Shown: positions 7,817-17,399 of the stretch, piece by piece | Layout of the letters: each line of letters starts with the position of its first letter | Numbering within the stretch: position 1 is the stretch's first letter | Source of the DNA: Leifsonia shinshuensis | GTDB taxonomy: Bacteria > Actinomycetota > Actinomycetes > Actinomycetales > Microbacteriaceae | Length of the DNA: 64,000 nucleotides | Direction of reading: 5' to 3' | Assembly: GCF_022606355.1 (NCBI RefSeq) | Contig: NZ_JAHHZQ010000004.1 | Location: 620,001-684,000 of the forward strand | Translations under genes and position numbers: made by a program | Notes under the pieces: generated by a model | Databases searched by the model: none | What the model was told of the DNA's origin: nothing | The model's input: the letters and a program-made list of their open reading frames with translations, nothing else

Positions 7817-9292
7817 TCAGCTCGCCGGCGTCGCGGGCGAGCCGCCGCGCGAGCGACGGCGACGCCGGCGCGGTGCGCTGTTGCCGTCGCGGTGCTGCGC
7901 GCCGCCTCCGTCATGCGTCCCTGCGGCCGCGGCCTTCTGCTCGCCGCCGTCGGCCGGGGCCGCCGCGGGAGCCGTCGTGCCCTCGTCACCCGCCCCGCCG
8001 GAGCGGGTGCGACGGCGACGGTTGCGCGAGCGGCCTTCGCCCTGGTTGGCAGGCCCTGTGGAGTCGCGCCGCGCGCCGTCCTGGTTCTCGGGAGCCTTGA
8101 CCGCGGGGGTCGACTTGAGCCGGCCCTTGGCGCCCTCCGGGATGCCGAGATCGCTATAGAGGTGCGGCGACGACGAGTAGGTCTCCGTCGGCTCGGGCTG
8201 GCCGAACTCGAGGGCGCGGTTGATCAGCGCCCACTTGTGCAGGTCTTCCCAGTCCACGAACGTGACCGCGACGCCTGTCTTGCCCGCGCGTCCCGTGCGG
8301 CCCGCGCGGTGCAGGTAGGTCTTCTCGTCGTCGGGGATGGTGTGGTTGATGACGTGGGTCACGTCGTCGACGTCGATGCCGCGCGCGGCCACGTCGGTCG
8401 CGATCAGCACGTCCTTCTTGCCGGCCTTGAACGCGGCCATCGCGCGCTCGCGCTGCTCCTGGTTGAGGTCGCCGTGCACGGCGGCGGTGTTGAAGCCGCG
8501 GTCGCCGAGCTCCTCGACGAGCTTGGCCGCCGCCCGCTTGGTGCGGGTGAAGATGACTGTCTTGCCCCGGCCCTCGGCCTGGAGGATGCGCGCGACCACC
8601 TCGTCCTTGTCGAGCGAGTGCGCGCGGTAGATGAGGTGCTTGATGTTCGCCTGCACCTGACCCTCGTCGGGGTCCGTGGCGCGGATGTGGATGGGGCGCG
8701 TCATGAACCGGCGCGCCAGCGCCACGATCGGGCCGGGCATCGTCGCGGAGAAGAGCATCGTGTGCCGGGTCGCCGGGGTCTGGGCGAACAGCTTCTCGAT
8801 GTCGGAGAGGAAGCCGAGGTCGAGCATCTTGTCGGCCTCGTCGAGGACCATCTCGCGCACGTTGGAGAGGTTCAGGAGGCGCTGGCCGGCCAGGTCGAGC
8901 AGCCGGCCGGGGGTGCCGACCACGATCTGCGCACCGGCCTTGAGCTGGGCGACCTGCCCCTCGTACGCCTTGCCGCCGTAGATGGCGGTGACCGTGGTGG
9001 AGCGGTTGGACGCGGCCTGCTCGAGGTCTTCGTAGACCTGGACGGCGAGTTCGCGGGTCGGGACCACCACGAGCGCCTGCACGCCAGGCGCCGGGTCCAG
9101 CCCGAGCCGCTGGATGATCGGGAGGCCGAAGCCGAAGGTCTTGCCCGTTCCGGTCTTGGCCTGGCCGATGATGTCCTGGCCGTCGAGGGCGAGCGGGATG
9201 GTCTGAGTCTGAATGGGGAACGGCTCGACGATGCCCTTGCTGGCGAGGGCGTCCACCATGTCCTGGTCGATATTGAGTTCGGAGAAAGTCAC
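7817..9292 (-). CDS. DEAD-box ATP-dependent RNA helicase (RhlE/CsdA type)
   Basis: 491 residues with all DEAD-box motifs: Q-motif (FPIQTQTIP), motif I AKTGTGKT (45-52), PTRELA, GTPGR, DEAD (151-154), SAT, and the C-lobe motifs including VHGDLNQEQRERAM, ATDVAARGID and HRAGRTGRAG. A low-complexity basic tail from about residue 405 (RSRNRRRRTRSGG, PRRRRRRSRGG) is typical of RNA-binding extensions. Such enzymes unwind structured RNA in cold adaptation, ribosome assembly or decay. It is divergent from the ferritin-like gene. The same pair accompanies DUF3107 and adnAB in mycobacteria (RhlE, Rv3211 region; from memory), so the neighbourhood is old and conserved. Confidence 0.95.
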   Translation of the reverse strand: MTFSELNIDQDMVDALASKGIVEPFPIQTQTIPLALDGQDIIGQAKTGTGKTFGFGLPIIQRLGLDPAPGVQALVVVPTRELAVQVYEDLEQAASNRSTTVTAIYGGKAYEGQVAQLKAGAQIVVGTPGRLLDLAGQRLLNLSNVREMVLDEADKMLDLGFLSDIEKLFAQTPATRHTMLFSATMPGPIVALARRFMTRPIHIRATDPDEGQVQANIKHLIYRAHSLDKDEVVARILQAEGRGKTVIFTRTKRAAAKLVEELGDRGFNTAAVHGDLNQEQRERAMAAFKAGKKDVLIATDVAARGIDVDDVTHVINHTIPDDEKTYLHRAGRTGRAGKTGVAVTFVDWEDLHKWALINRALEFGQPEPTETYSSSPHLYSDLGIPEGAKGRLKSTPAVKAPENQDGARRDSTGPANQGEGRSRNRRRRTRSGGAGDEGTTAPAAAPADGGEQKAAAAGTHDGGGAQHRDGNSAPRRRRRRSRGGSPATPAS

Positions 9293-9402
9293 GTAAATGT
9301 TGCCTGTCGGTCGAAAAGTGAGTCCACGCCCTGTCTCTCTTCGCAGGCGCAGGGCCGTCGATCCTGCGCCGACGGCACCACAAGCCTACTGGACGTCCCC
9401 GT

Positions 9403-9408
9403 TACACT
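9403..9408 (+). promoter_or_regulatory. Candidate -10 element (TACACT) for a leaderless ferritin-like gene
   Basis: TACACT lies 7 nt before the GTG at 9416, which would place the transcription start at or next to the start codon. No Shine-Dalgarno sequence is present before that GTG. No convincing -35 is seen at the expected distance. Leaderless transcripts of this layout are common in actinobacteria. Confidence 0.45.
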
Positions 9409-9415
9409 GCTGTAC

Positions 9416-10156
9416 GTGTCAACCTGGTTCACCAGACGCCGCCCCGCGGTGGAGCTTCCCCGCCTCGCGCAGCGCGCCCCGCGGCCGCCGTCCGTGCGCG
9501 TCGACCTGCACGAGGTGATGCCCGACCTCCTGCCCTACCTGGGCCAGGCCGCCTATCTGCAGCTGGAGCAGTTCCAGACGCTGTCACGGGTCGCGGCGGA
9601 CACCGACGCGCCGGGGGCACGGAGCGTCGACGCGCTGCGCGCCAAGGAGGCCGTCGCGGTCGCCGCAGGCCTGGCGCTGTCGAAGCACCAGGGCATCGTG
9701 GCCGAGATCCGGCGTCGCGGCGACGAACCCTCCGCAGTGATGCGGCCGTTCGCCGACGAGATCGAGGGATTCCGGGCGCTGCTGGTCGGCGCCGACTGGC
9801 GGGAAACCCTGCTCTCCGCCCTGATGACGGGCGGTCTGCTCGACGACTTCTTCATCCGGCTCGCGGCCGGCCTCCCCGGCGACGTCGGCCCGCGCGTGGC
9901 GCAGCTGCTCGGCTCGGACTCCGGGCAGGAGGGCCTGCTGGAGGTGCTGCGCGCCGAGATCGAGGCGGATCCGCAGCTGGGGTCGCGCCTGGCGATGTGG
10001 GGGCGCAGGCTGGTCGGCGACACGCTGCTGGTCGCCCGCTCCGCCCTGCACCTGTCGGGCAACCGCGCCGCGGACGACGAGCGGATCGAGCCCATCTTCA
10101 CCGAGCTGATCGCCGCGCACACACGCCGGATGGATGCCCTCGGCCTGACGGCCTGA
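9416..10156 (+). CDS. Ferritin-like fold protein (MiaE-like)
   Basis: 246 residues from GTG 9416. The frame is open further upstream, but the codons before 9416 lie inside the divergent helicase gene and its promoter region. The protein is all-helical, with acidic helices containing YLQLEQFQTLSRVA, AVAAGLALSKHQGIVAEIRRRG and LLEVLRAEIEAD. This matches the actinobacterial ferritin-like/MiaE-like family, named after a tRNA-modifying diiron hydroxylase. Whether the diiron ligands are complete cannot be decided by eye. No substrate is known. Position beside a DEAD-box helicase and DUF3107 is conserved in actinobacteria, which favours a housekeeping, possibly RNA-related, role. Confidence 0.78.
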   Translation: MSTWFTRRRPAVELPRLAQRAPRPPSVRVDLHEVMPDLLPYLGQAAYLQLEQFQTLSRVAADTDAPGARSVDALRAKEAVAVAAGLALSKHQGIVAEIRRRGDEPSAVMRPFADEIEGFRALLVGADWRETLLSALMTGGLLDDFFIRLAAGLPGDVGPRVAQLLGSDSGQEGLLEVLRAEIEADPQLGSRLAMWGRRLVGDTLLVARSALHLSGNRAADDERIEPIFTELIAAHTRRMDALGLTA

Positions 10157-10263
10157 CCGCAGCCGCCGTCGGCAACGGAGGAGTTTCACCCCGAGACTGC
10201 TCCGAACGGCGGCCGACGGAGGAGTTGCGCGCGCTTTCGGCGCCGACCTCCTCCGCTGGCGGC

Positions 10264-10311
10264 GACGCGCTCGCGTCAGCAGGCGACGACGCGCTCGCGT
10301 CAGCGGGCGAC
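10264..10311. repeat. Tandem 2 x 24-bp repeat spanning a stop codon
   Basis: Two adjacent 24-bp units (10264-10287 and 10288-10311) differ at a single base (GCA/GCG). Each contains the TCA that reads as a TGA stop in the minus-strand membrane-protein gene, whose actual stop falls in the second unit (10300-10302). The rest of the 143-bp gap between the convergent genes holds GGAGGAGTT twice and an 8-bp inverted pair CGGAGGAG / CTCCTCCG, with no gene. Confidence 0.7.
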
Positions 10312-10602
10312 GGCGCCCTTGGCGAGCGTGTGCAGGAGCTTGTCGTCGTGGCTCGTGCGCACCCGCCCGATGACGAGGTCCGCGATCACGACGATCGCTG
10401 CCGTGCCGAGCAGCGTGATCCACCAGATCCAGCCGCCGTTCCACTTCAGGCCGGCCCAGGTGAGGGCGACCCAGAGGATGCACGCCACGCTCACCCCGAG
10501 AGCCGGGATGAGCACGGAGCCGTGCGTGTGTCGGTGCGGCAGGAGGTACCGTGCGCCGAGGCCGAGGATGGCGCCGGCGAGCGCGACGAAGAGCAGTTCC
10601 AC
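10300..10602 (-). CDS. Small multipass membrane protein of unknown function
   Basis: 100 residues. Three hydrophobic helices are visible: about 2-20 (LLFVALAGAILGLGARYLL), 29-52 and 60-81, separated by HRHTHG and a WNGGW loop. It ends with a soluble basic tail (VRTSHDDKLLHTLAKG). I recognise no family. It follows the DUF3107 gene on the same strand by 9 nt, so the two are probably co-transcribed. The stop codon lies in a duplicated 24-bp sequence, so the length of the C-terminus may have shifted by the duplication. Confidence 0.72.
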   Translation of the reverse strand: MELLFVALAGAILGLGARYLLPHRHTHGSVLIPALGVSVACILWVALTWAGLKWNGGWIWWITLLGTAAIVVIADLVIGRVRTSHDDKLLHTLAKGAVAR

Positions 10603-10611
10603 GCGAGGAAT

Positions 10612-10836
10612 CTAGCCGACGAAGCCGATGCGGCGCGACTCCTCGGTGCCGACCTCGACGTACCCGATGCCGGCGGTCGGGACGATGTAGACGCGGCCCT
10701 TGTCGTCGGAGAGCTTGAGGATGCCGTTGCCGCTGGTGAGGCCGGCCTGGATCTGCTCGGTGAGCTCCTCGGCCGACTGGGCCGACTCGAAGCTGAGCTC
10801 GCGGGGGGCGTTGACGATTCCGATGCGGATCTCCAC
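10612..10836 (-). CDS. DUF3107 family small protein (TB9.4-like)
   Basis: 74 residues. The start MEIRIGIVNAPRELSFES and the end ESRRIGFVG are characteristic of DUF3107, a short actinobacterial family (TB9.4/Rv3208A in mycobacteria, from memory) of unknown function. The pattern of alternating beta strands, one helix (SAEELTEQIQAGLTSG) and a final strand set suggests a compact single domain. No membrane segment. Conserved position next to adnAB and the RNA helicase block indicates a core actinobacterial gene. Confidence 0.9.
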   Translation of the reverse strand: MEIRIGIVNAPRELSFESAQSAEELTEQIQAGLTSGNGILKLSDDKGRVYIVPTAGIGYVEVGTEESRRIGFVG

Positions 10837-10944
10837 GGGATGTGCCTTTCGAATCAGACCGGCGGTTGCGAGTTCAGACTACGGCACGCGGCTCGCGGGG
10901 CTCGGTCGCGTTCTCTGTCGGCGGACGCCGATACCGTGAAGGAC

Positions 10945-13900
10945 ATGACAGCCCGAGGTTTCCGACAGCGCATCGGCGATGCCGACCGGGTCCTCGAGCT
11001 CGACCCTGCGCAGCTCCGGGTGCTCCAGCTGCCGGACGGCGCGTCGGCCGCCGTGCTCGGCGCGCCGGGCACCGGCAAGACCTCCGTGCTCGTCGAGGCG
11101 ATCGCCGAGCGCGTGCACGGACGCGGCTACGCGGCCTCGCAGGTGCTGGCGCTGAGCGCCTCCCGGGCCTCCGCGACCGCCCTTCGCGACCGCATCGCCC
11201 TGCGACTGGGGGTGCCGACGCCCGGCCCGCTGGCGCGCACCGCCACCTCGCTCGCGTTCCAGCTGGTGGGAGACCAGGCGAAACGTCGCGGCTGGGAGCC
11301 GCCGCGGCTGTTGACCGGCGGCGACCAGGACCAGATCATCGCCGAGCTGCTGAACGGCCACCTGGAAGACGGAACGGGCCCGGTCTGGCCTGCCTCCCTC
11401 GGCCCGGAGGTTCGCATCCTGCGCGGCTTCCGCACCGAGCTCCGCGAGCTCATCGGCCGGTGCGCAGAGCGCGGGGTCTCGCCCGCGCGCCTGGCCGAGC
11501 TCGGCGCCGTCACCGGCCGCGACGAGTGGAGGGCGGCCTCCCGGTTCATCGCCGAGTACCAGACGGTGCTCGACAGCTTCCGCGGGGGCTACGTCGACTC
11601 CGCCGAGCTGATCGCCTCCGCGGTGTCGGTCGTACGCGAGGGCAGTTCGCTCGACGGCGTGCGGGCCGTGTTCGTCGACGACCTCCAGGAGGCGACGGTC
11701 GCCACCATCGCGCTCCTGCGCGCCGTCGCTGCGCGGGGTGTGGCGGTGATCGCGTTCGGCGACCCCGACGTCGCGTCCACCACCTTCCGCGGGGCGGAGG
11801 TCACCGCCCTCGGACAGCTCGGCGCACGTCTCGACGTGCCCGTCACCCGCATCGTCCTCGGCACGGCCCACCGGCAGACACCCGTGCTGCGGGAGCTCAC
11901 CTCCCGCGTCACCGAGCGCATCGGCGCGGCGGCGGCAGGGGTGCACAGGGTCGCGGTTCCCGCGCGGCAACCGGCGGAGGACTCCGGGCCGGAGGTCCTG
12001 ATCGTGCGTGCGGCGTCCGCGCCCGCCGAGGCCGCCCGACTGGCGCGCCTGCTGCGCGAGCGCCGGCTCATCGACGGCGTGCCGTGGAGCAGCATGGCCG
12101 TCGTCGTGCGGTCCGGGGCGCACATCCCCGGTCTCGCACGATCGCTCGCCGTCGCCGAGGTGCCGACCACCACCAGCATCGCCGGTCGCCCGCTGCGCGA
12201 CGACTACGCGGCGCGCCAGCTGGTCACGATCGCGGGCGTCGCCCTCGACGCCGAGCCGCTGAGCCCGCAGATCGCGACCGAGCTGCTGATCGGGCCGTTC
12301 GGCGGGCTCGACGCGGTGAGCCTACGGCGGCTGCGTCTCGCCCTGCGCCAAGAGGAGCTCGCCGGAGACGGCAACCGGCCGGGCGACGACCTCCTGGTCG
12401 AGGCGCTCACCGACCCTGCGCATCTGGCCACGATCGACTCCTCACCCGCGCGGCGCGCTGCGCGGCTCGCTGAGACGTTGCGCGGCTGCCGGCAGAAGGC
12501 CGCGGCAGGGGCGACGATCGAGGAGCTGCTCTGGCACGCGTGGGAGCGCAGCGGTCTGGCGTCGCGCTGGCTGGAGCAGTCGGAGCGATCGGGGATCGTG
12601 GCGGACGAAGCCGACAGGCACCTCGACGGCGTCGTCGCGCTGTTCACCGCGGCCCGGCGCTTCGTCGAGCGTTCACCCGAGCGGCCGGCCGCCGACTTCG
12701 TGGTCGAGCTGCTGGGCGCCGAGGTTCCGGAGGACACCCTCGCGGCGCGCACCACCGGCGACGCGGTCCTGGTGTGCACTCCGAGCGCGACGGTCGGTCG
12801 CGAGTTCGACGTGGTGGCGGTCGCCGGCCTCCAGGAGAGCGTGTGGCCGAACCTGCGGCTGCGCGGGTCGCTCCTGCACCCGCAGGAGCTCGACGACGCA
12901 CTCGCAGGGCGTAGCCCGGAGACGGCGGACGAACGCGCCGAAGTGCTCGGGGACGAGTTGCGGATGTTCGCCCTCGCCATCTCCCGAGCGCGCAGGCAGG
13001 TGGTGCTGACCGCGACGGCCAACGACGACGAGCAGCCGTCCCCTTTCCTACGGTTGGCGGCCGGTCTCGCGGTCGACGACGACGACCCCGGCATCCACCC
13101 GCTGTCGCTTCGTGGCATGGTGGGGCGGTTGCGGCGCCGGCTGGTGGCGACCGGATCGCCCGACGCCGCCGACGCCCTCGCACGCTTGGCGGACGCCGGC
13201 GTGGAGGGCGCGGATCCCGCCGACTGGTATGGGCTCGTCGAGCCCTCGACGACGGAGCCCCTCGTCGACCTGGACGACCCCGAGGCGATGGTGAAGGTGT
13301 CCCCGTCGCGGCTCGGCACCTACGAGAAGTCGCCGCTGGTGTGGTTCGTCGACGAGATGGCGGCATCCCCGAGCGGCCTCGCAGCGGGTATCGGCACGGT
13401 GGTGCACGCGGTGCTGGAGGAGGCGAGTGCGACCGACGAGACCAGCGTCGACGTGCTCTGGGCCGGCATCGAACGCCGGTGGACGCAGCTGCAGTTCGAG
13501 TCGCCCTGGATCGAGGAGCGCGAGCGCCGCCGCACCCGCGGGCTCGTCGCGGGCGTATCGGAGTACCTGCGCGATTTCCAGCGCGCCGGCGGCCGGCTGC
13601 TCGGATCGGAGGGGGCTTTCGAGCTCGACCTCGGACGGGCGCGGATCAGCGGCAAGATCGACCGCGTCGAGGAGACTCCCGACGGCGCCGTCGTGATCGT
13701 CGACCTGAAGACGGGCCGCAGCGTGCCGAGCGCGGCCGAGACGGCCTCCCACGCGCAGCTCGGCGCCTACCAGCTCGCCCTCGAGCACGGCGCCGTCGAG
13801 GCGGGCGAGCGACCCCCGGGCGGTGCCAAGCTCCTCTTCGTCGCGAAGGGCGTGCGCGGCAAGGCGTATCGCGAGGTCGTGCAGGAGCGGGTCGACGAGG

Positions 13901-14049
13901 AGTCCCTGCGCCGGCTCGAGGAGCGGGTAGCCGCCGCTGCGGAGGGGATGGCGGGAGCGACCTTCGCCGGAGTCGTCGACCTCGGCGACCGCGACCCGCA
14001 CGCGGCGTACGGGTATCGCATCCATCTGGTTCCGGCGGTCAGCGCGTGA
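10945..14049 (+). CDS. adnA: AdnA-like helicase-nuclease subunit
   Basis: 1034 residues from ATG 10945; a GTG at 10936 would add three residues, and AAGGA lies too close to the ATG to decide. The SF1 motor has Walker A GAPGTGKTS (39-47), while the Walker B region reads VFVDDLQEA, weaker than the DEYQD of its partner. A C-terminal RecB-like nuclease is present (GKIDRVEE near 903, then VDLKTG with D920/K922 and a later QLGAYQLAL). AdnA and AdnB form the mycobacterial end-resecting dimer, each with motor and nuclease. Length and tandem arrangement with adnB match closely. Role: resection of double-strand breaks in the cytosol. Confidence 0.9.
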   Translation: MTARGFRQRIGDADRVLELDPAQLRVLQLPDGASAAVLGAPGTGKTSVLVEAIAERVHGRGYAASQVLALSASRASATALRDRIALRLGVPTPGPLARTATSLAFQLVGDQAKRRGWEPPRLLTGGDQDQIIAELLNGHLEDGTGPVWPASLGPEVRILRGFRTELRELIGRCAERGVSPARLAELGAVTGRDEWRAASRFIAEYQTVLDSFRGGYVDSAELIASAVSVVREGSSLDGVRAVFVDDLQEATVATIALLRAVAARGVAVIAFGDPDVASTTFRGAEVTALGQLGARLDVPVTRIVLGTAHRQTPVLRELTSRVTERIGAAAAGVHRVAVPARQPAEDSGPEVLIVRAASAPAEAARLARLLRERRLIDGVPWSSMAVVVRSGAHIPGLARSLAVAEVPTTTSIAGRPLRDDYAARQLVTIAGVALDAEPLSPQIATELLIGPFGGLDAVSLRRLRLALRQEELAGDGNRPGDDLLVEALTDPAHLATIDSSPARRAARLAETLRGCRQKAAAGATIEELLWHAWERSGLASRWLEQSERSGIVADEADRHLDGVVALFTAARRFVERSPERPAADFVVELLGAEVPEDTLAARTTGDAVLVCTPSATVGREFDVVAVAGLQESVWPNLRLRGSLLHPQELDDALAGRSPETADERAEVLGDELRMFALAISRARRQVVLTATANDDEQPSPFLRLAAGLAVDDDDPGIHPLSLRGMVGRLRRRLVATGSPDAADALARLADAGVEGADPADWYGLVEPSTTEPLVDLDDPEAMVKVSPSRLGTYEKSPLVWFVDEMAASPSGLAAGIGTVVHAVLEEASATDETSVDVLWAGIERRWTQLQFESPWIEERERRRTRGLVAGVSEYLRDFQRAGGRLLGSEGAFELDLGRARISGKIDRVEETPDGAVVIVDLKTGRSVPSAAETASHAQLGAYQLALEHGAVEAGERPPGGAKLLFVAKGVRGKAYREVVQERVDEESLRRLEERVAAAAEGMAGATFAGVVDLGDRDPHAAYGYRIHLVPAVSA

Positions 14050-14062
14050 GCGGGGTGCGGAG

Positions 14063-17000
14063 ATGAACGACGACGGACTTCTCGACCTCGCAGACCAGCT
14101 GGGCGTCGAGAGCGCTGAGCCGGTGCTCGACCTGGTCGAGCAGGCCTTCGCCGCGGCGGCCGCAGGGCAGGAGCCTGCGCGCCCGACGCGCCGGTTGAGC
14201 GCCGCGGAGATCGCCGAAGCGCTCGGCCTCCCACGACCGACCCCGCAGCAGGAAGCCGTGATCGAGGCCCCGCTGGCGCCGGCGATCGTGGTGGCGGGTG
14301 CCGGCAGCGGCAAGACGGAGACGATGGCCAACCGGGTGGTCTGGCTGCTCGCCAACGGGCTGGTGCGGGTGCCGGAGATCCTGGGGCTGACGTTCACACG
14401 CAAGGCCGCCGGCGAGCTCGCCGAGCGCGTGCGGCGACGGATCGAGCAGCTGGCCGCCTCCGGCCTCAGCGAGGTGGCGTTCGATCCGTTCGACGCCCCG
14501 GAGATCGCCACCTACAACGCCTTCGCGAACGCGATCTTCCGCGAGAACGCGCTGCTGATCGGACGCGAGCCCGAGTCGGCCGTGCTCAGCGAGGCATCGG
14601 CCTGGCAGCTCGCGCGCCGCGTCGTCGTCGCCAGCTCGGACGACCGGCTCGTCGAGCTCGACAAGAGCGTCGACGCGGTCACCACCGCCGTCCTGGAGCT
14701 CAGCAGGGCGCTGAGCGAGAACGTCGCAGACGCGCACGATGTGCAGCGGATGGTCGAGGGCTTCGCGCGGCTGCTCGACCTGCCGACGGGCAGCGGCCGG
14801 GTAAAGGACGCCTACGCCTCCGTACGTACTGCAGTCGCCGCGGTGGGGTCGCTGCCACCGCTGCTCGACCTGGCGGAGCGGTTCGCCGACGAGAAGCGCC
14901 GGCGCGGCTTCGTCGAGTACTCCGACCAGGTCGCGCTCGCCCTGTCCGTGTGCGAGCGGATCCCGTCGGTGGTCGAGGACTACCGCCGCCGCTATCGCGT
15001 CGTGCTCCTCGACGAGTACCAGGACACCTCGGTCGTGCAGACCCGGCTCCTTGCCGCGCTCTTCTCGGGGGAGGCCGTGATGGCGGTCGGCGACCCGCAC
15101 CAGTCGATCTACGGCTGGCGTGGCGCGAGCGCCGCCAACCTCGGCCGGTTCCCGATCGACTTCGGCGGACGCCGGGACGGCGCCGCGTCGTACGCGCTGA
15201 GCACCAGCTGGCGCAATCCGACCCGCGTGCTCGATGCGGCGAACACGCTCGTCGCGCCGCTCTCTGCCGGATCCCCGGTGCACGTCGAGCTGCTGCAACC
15301 GCGCCCCGGAGCGAAGGCGGGCGAGCTCGACCACCTCTTCGGCCAGACCGTCGAAGACGAGGCGGCCGGCATCGCGGAATGGCTGCGCGCGCGGCTGGCC
15401 CAGCGGGATCGCACCGGCCTGCCGCCATCCGCGGCGCTGCTCTGCCGCTCGATCAAGAAGATCGACGCGTTCACGGGTGCGCTCGCGGAGCGCGGCGTGC
15501 CGTACCACGTCCTCGGTCTCGGCGGCCTCCTGGAGCAGCCCGTGGTCGCCGACCTGGTGAGTGCGCTGCGGGTCATGCACGATCCGACGGCCGGATCCGA
15601 GTTGATCCGGCTGCTGACCGGGGCGCGCTGGCGCATCGGCCCGCGGGACATCGCAGCCCTCCGCCGCGTGGCGAGCTGGCTCGCCGCCCGCGACCACCGC
15701 TTCCAGACCCTCGACCCCGAGGTCCGGGAACGACTGCGGGGCTCGGTGGTGGCGGAGGAGTCGGCCTCCCTCGTCGACGCTCTCGACTTCGTCGTGGAGG
15801 CGCCGGACGGCCACGGTCAGCTGTCCGCGTTCTCGGCGGTCGGGTTGGAGCGCCTCCGCGCGGCAGGGCGTCAGCTCGACCAGCTGCGCTCGCGTTCGGG
15901 GCTCGACCTCCTCGACCTGGTCACCCTCGTGCAGCAGGAGCTGCGGCTCGATATCGAAGTCGCGGCGAACGAGTCGGCGCAACTCGGGCAGGCCTCGCTC
16001 GATGCGTTCGCCGAGCAGGTCGCCTCCTACCTCGCCAGCGACGACCGGGCGACGCTCGGCTCGTTCTTGGCGTGGTTGGCCGAGGCCGAGCAGCGCGACA
16101 ACCTCGCGCCGCGCAGCGAGGATGCCGAGCCGGGCACTGTGCAGATCCTGACCATCCACGGCGCCAAGGGCCTGGAATGGGACGTCGTGGCGGTGCCGCG
16201 GATGGTCGACGGCGAGCTGCCGGGACCGCCGCAGAGCAAGCGCGGCTGGCTGGCCTTCGGTCAGCTGCCCAACGAGTTCCGGGGCGACTCGGCCGAACTG
16301 CCCGTGCTGCCGTGGCGAACGGCGGAGGACCAGAAACAGGTCGACGAGGCGATCTCCGCCTTCGAGGCCGCCAATGTCAGCAGGCACCTCGACGAGCAGC
16401 GCCGCCTGATCTACGTCGCGGTGACCCGCGCGCGCGAGAGCCTCCTGCTGAGCGGGTCCTATTGGTCGACCCAGTCGCGTCCGCGCGGGCCCGGCGCCTA
16501 CCTCCTCGAGCTCCAGCAGGCGGGACTCCTGCCGCCGGACGCGTTCCCTCCGTGTGACGAGCCGGAGGAGAACCCTCTCGCGCCCGAGTCGCGCACGGTG
16601 CTGTGGCCGCTCGACCCGCTCGGCCCGCGCCGGAGCCGGGTGGAGGCAGCGGCCGAGGCCGTGCGCTCCGCCCGCGAGCGCGGCCCGGGCGATGGCGGGG
16701 TATACGCGCTCGACGTCGATCTGCTGCTCGCCGAGCGTGCCCGCCGTGAGGCGGAGGACGGGCTCGTGGAGCTGCCGACGCGCATCCCCGCGTCGCGCTT
16801 CAAGGACTTCGTGAGCGATGCGGCCGGGGTGGCGGCGCAGCTGCGCCGGCCGATGCCCGAACGGCCCTACCGCCAGACCCGGCTCGGCACCCTCTTCCAC
16901 CGCTGGGTCGAGGAGCGTTATGGCGTACCGGGCGGCGCCTCCGACGAGCTCGACTCGGCAGCGACCGAGCTGGACGATCCGGCGGGGGAGCTCCTGGGTG

Positions 17001-17389
17001 CGGAGGCGCTGGCCGAGTTGCAGGCGACGTTCGCGGCGAGCGAGTGGGCGTCGAAGGCTCCGCAGGAGGTGGAGCTGGAGATCCACGTGACTCTGGCCGG
17101 CCAGGTGGTGGTCTGCAAGCTCGACGCCGTGTACGCGCTGAGCGGGGGCGACCACGACGTCCAGATCGTGGATTGGAAGACCGGCAAGGCGCCGCGCGAC
17201 GACGACGACCTGGAACGCAAGCAACTTCAGCTCGCGCTCTATCGCCTGGCCTACGCCCGCCACGCAGGCATCGACCCCGCGCGGATCGACGCCGTGTTCT
17301 ACTTCGTGGCCGACGACCGCGTCATCCGCCCGCGCCGCCTGTACTCGGAGGCCGAGCTCGCCGACCTGTGGGCGTCGGTGACGCGCTGA
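14063..17389 (+). CDS. adnB: AdnB-like helicase-nuclease subunit
   Basis: 1108 residues, 13 nt after adnA. UvrD-type motor motifs are complete: Walker A GAGSGKTE (79-86), TFTRKAAGEL, LLDEYQDTS (Walker B), GDPHQSIYGWRGA, HGAKGLEWD and VTRARE. The C-terminal nuclease shows FHRWVEERYG and VDWKTG (D1037, K1039) followed by QLQLALYR. The intact motor here and the weaker Walker B in AdnA agree with AdnB being the lead motor in the mycobacterial enzyme. The two surely form one heterodimer acting on DNA ends. No RecBCD or AddAB genes are in the window. Confidence 0.93.
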   Translation: MNDDGLLDLADQLGVESAEPVLDLVEQAFAAAAAGQEPARPTRRLSAAEIAEALGLPRPTPQQEAVIEAPLAPAIVVAGAGSGKTETMANRVVWLLANGLVRVPEILGLTFTRKAAGELAERVRRRIEQLAASGLSEVAFDPFDAPEIATYNAFANAIFRENALLIGREPESAVLSEASAWQLARRVVVASSDDRLVELDKSVDAVTTAVLELSRALSENVADAHDVQRMVEGFARLLDLPTGSGRVKDAYASVRTAVAAVGSLPPLLDLAERFADEKRRRGFVEYSDQVALALSVCERIPSVVEDYRRRYRVVLLDEYQDTSVVQTRLLAALFSGEAVMAVGDPHQSIYGWRGASAANLGRFPIDFGGRRDGAASYALSTSWRNPTRVLDAANTLVAPLSAGSPVHVELLQPRPGAKAGELDHLFGQTVEDEAAGIAEWLRARLAQRDRTGLPPSAALLCRSIKKIDAFTGALAERGVPYHVLGLGGLLEQPVVADLVSALRVMHDPTAGSELIRLLTGARWRIGPRDIAALRRVASWLAARDHRFQTLDPEVRERLRGSVVAEESASLVDALDFVVEAPDGHGQLSAFSAVGLERLRAAGRQLDQLRSRSGLDLLDLVTLVQQELRLDIEVAANESAQLGQASLDAFAEQVASYLASDDRATLGSFLAWLAEAEQRDNLAPRSEDAEPGTVQILTIHGAKGLEWDVVAVPRMVDGELPGPPQSKRGWLAFGQLPNEFRGDSAELPVLPWRTAEDQKQVDEAISAFEAANVSRHLDEQRRLIYVAVTRARESLLLSGSYWSTQSRPRGPGAYLLELQQAGLLPPDAFPPCDEPEENPLAPESRTVLWPLDPLGPRRSRVEAAAEAVRSARERGPGDGGVYALDVDLLLAERARREAEDGLVELPTRIPASRFKDFVSDAAGVAAQLRRPMPERPYRQTRLGTLFHRWVEERYGVPGGASDELDSAATELDDPAGELLGAEALAELQATFAASEWASKAPQEVELEIHVTLAGQVVVCKLDAVYALSGGDHDVQIVDWKTGKAPRDDDDLERKQLQLALYRLAYARHAGIDPARIDAVFYFVADDRVIRPRRLYSEAELADLWASVTR

Positions 17390-17399
17390 CCCTGTCCTC

